DNA of 64,000 nucleotides from CAZYMI01 sp964648505 (lineage in GTDB: Bacteria; Pseudomonadota; Alphaproteobacteria; Micavibrionales; Micavibrionaceae): assembly GCA_964648505.1 (NCBI GenBank), contig CAZYMI010000008.1, positions 19,849 to 83,848 of the forward strand, in the 5' to 3' direction. The notes beneath the pieces are model-generated. The model was given only the letters and a program-made list of their open reading frames with translations, was not told where the DNA came from and made no database searches. The translations under genes were made by a program, and so were the position numbers. How positions within the stretch are numbered: position 1 is the first letter of the stretch; the number at the start of each line of letters is the position of its first letter. Below, piece after piece: positions 63,282-64,000 of this stretch.

Positions 63282-63857
63282 ATGACCCCTGCGCATAGAA
63301 GCCCAATCAATTTAACAAGCACAAGTAGCAATCCATTCTCTCCGAACCTGATTGATGCCGATGCGGGCTTGTCTGCTTATTTTACTAAAAAGCTAAAATA
63401 TTCTTATACGTTCCAAAGACCCTCTTTTGAATATTACCGTCTAGAAACAAATTATGGCGGAACGCCACGCATTATTCATTTGGCCGAAACGCGCACTTTA
63501 ACACCTTTTACGCCCCCTCATGATCCGGATGCAAATATTGTTCAAATGATTGTTGACCGCGTTCTCGATCAACGCACCAGAACAAAAGAACTTCAAGGCA
63601 TCAAAAACTTTTATGATTACGAAAGCGGAAGCTTCTACTGCGCGCTGTGGGCTATTATTTCCCCTGATGAAAAAGGATTATGTTCGATTGTTTCGCCCTG
63701 CTTGCAGGAAATACAGCTGGCTAATGAAAATATTTATCCAGCTGCGGCAGCAGAAATGGCTTACAAAATAGAAAATATAATGGATCGTTTTTTTGCGACT
63801 TTTAATCCCAAGCCTATACAATACCAGTTATACCCAGACGCAAACGTGCCTATATAA
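63282..63857 (+). CDS. Protein of unknown function, 191 aa
   Basis: No family is recognised. The protein has a Ser/Thr/Asn-rich N-terminus, a central region with many Tyr and Pro residues, and a helical C-terminus (AAEMAYKIENIMDRFF). Four cysteines are present but not in a known metal motif. No signal peptide. It is divergent from sucA and converges on a gene at the right edge. Confidence 0.5.
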   Translation: MTPAHRSPINLTSTSSNPFSPNLIDADAGLSAYFTKKLKYSYTFQRPSFEYYRLETNYGGTPRIIHLAETRTLTPFTPPHDPDANIVQMIVDRVLDQRTRTKELQGIKNFYDYESGSFYCALWAIISPDEKGLCSIVSPCLQEIQLANENIYPAAAAEMAYKIENIMDRFFATFNPKPIQYQLYPDANVPI

Positions 63858-63866
63858 ATATTCAAC

Positions 63867-64000
63867 TTACTCACTCTCATCAGGTGCAAGAATTTTTCTG
63901 ATAAACTCTCCATCACCGCACGCAATAAAATCTGGATTAAGCAGGGATGGTTTGCTGATATCATAACAAAGCGAATGGCCTTCCATATCTACAACAACCC
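63867..64000 (-). CDS. Hypothetical protein, 5' part beyond window
   Basis: An open minus-strand frame enters from the right edge and stops at 63867. Its 44 residues include DMEGHSLCYDISKPS, NPDFIACGDGEF and a final ILAPDESE. The regular codon use and acidic end look like a real C-terminus, but the family is unknown. It converges on the 191-aa gene. Confidence 0.45.
   Translation of the reverse strand, partial: VVVDMEGHSLCYDISKPSLLNPDFIACGDGEFIRKILAPDESE

Noticed and set aside
1..64000. CRISPR arrays, tRNA and rRNA genes
   Set aside because: I saw no regular repeat-spacer pattern, tRNA cloverleaf or rRNA segment, although a short RNA gene could be missed by eye.

Overview
The window is chromosomal DNA of an alphaproteobacterium of moderate to low GC. 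The evidence is the set of housekeeping genes: 2-oxoglutarate dehydrogenase E1 and E2, lipoamide dehydrogenase, a roughly 477-residue isocitrate dehydrogenase of the Rickettsia/Thermus-like type, the DUF484-xerC pair beside priA and a transaldolase/FSA gene, and the 3-hydroxybutyrate/acetoacetate genes. A Micavibrio- or Rhodospirillales-like lineage is my guess; nothing in the window proves it. I saw no rRNA, tRNA or CRISPR array.

Layout. (1) Positions 1-9116, minus strand: a tightly packed operon of a 769-aa protein I do not recognise, a 1031-aa RNase J-like beta-CASP metallonuclease, a 1174-aa exonuclease I-like protein and a fourth gene cut by the window edge. (2) 9397-12889: metallophosphoesterase, msrA, a ZntB/CorA-type transporter and an alpha/beta hydrolase. 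(3) 12974-22856: a bufferin-type locus. A DUF2282 (BufA1-like) precursor and a TetR regulator lie on the minus strand. Divergent from them is a long, mostly overlapping plus-strand operon: BufB-BufC fusion, DoxX, a DoxX-DoxX-NDH2 fusion, bdhA, acetoacetate decarboxylase, patatin, a second BufA-like precursor and a class III nucleotide cyclase. (4) 22859-36614: priA, fsa, two small paralogues, DUF484, xerC, hypotheticals, lpd, a 2OG-oxygenase-like protein, icd, nhaA, a DMT transporter and a protein-glutaminase-like protein. (5) 36691-50931: a compact podovirus-type cassette with lysis, terminase, tail, capsid, scaffold and portal genes plus a LexA-like repressor, but no integrase or replication gene. 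Two near-consensus promoters with embedded operators split it into two transcripts. (6) 51213-64000: pyrE-nadK; a minus-strand operon of a LOG (SLOG-type) protein, purS and an AlkA-like glycosylase; a divergent tandem-deaminase protein; a GNAT; sucB and sucA split by a zincin gene on the opposite strand; and two edge genes of unknown role.

How the genes may work together. In region 3 the oxidative maturase and its partner domain are one polypeptide. Two precursors, two DoxX-type membrane proteins and an NADH dehydrogenase domain are linked to ketone-body/PHB metabolism and a cyclase, suggesting a peptide-based metal or redox stress response joined to carbon and energy metabolism. In region 5 the repressor lacks the S24 nucleophile, and an apparent terminator sits directly after the second promoter, so control probably differs from an SOS-induced prophage. 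Regions 1 and 6 each hold an unusual nucleic-acid or nucleotide gene set that may be a conflict or quality-control system.
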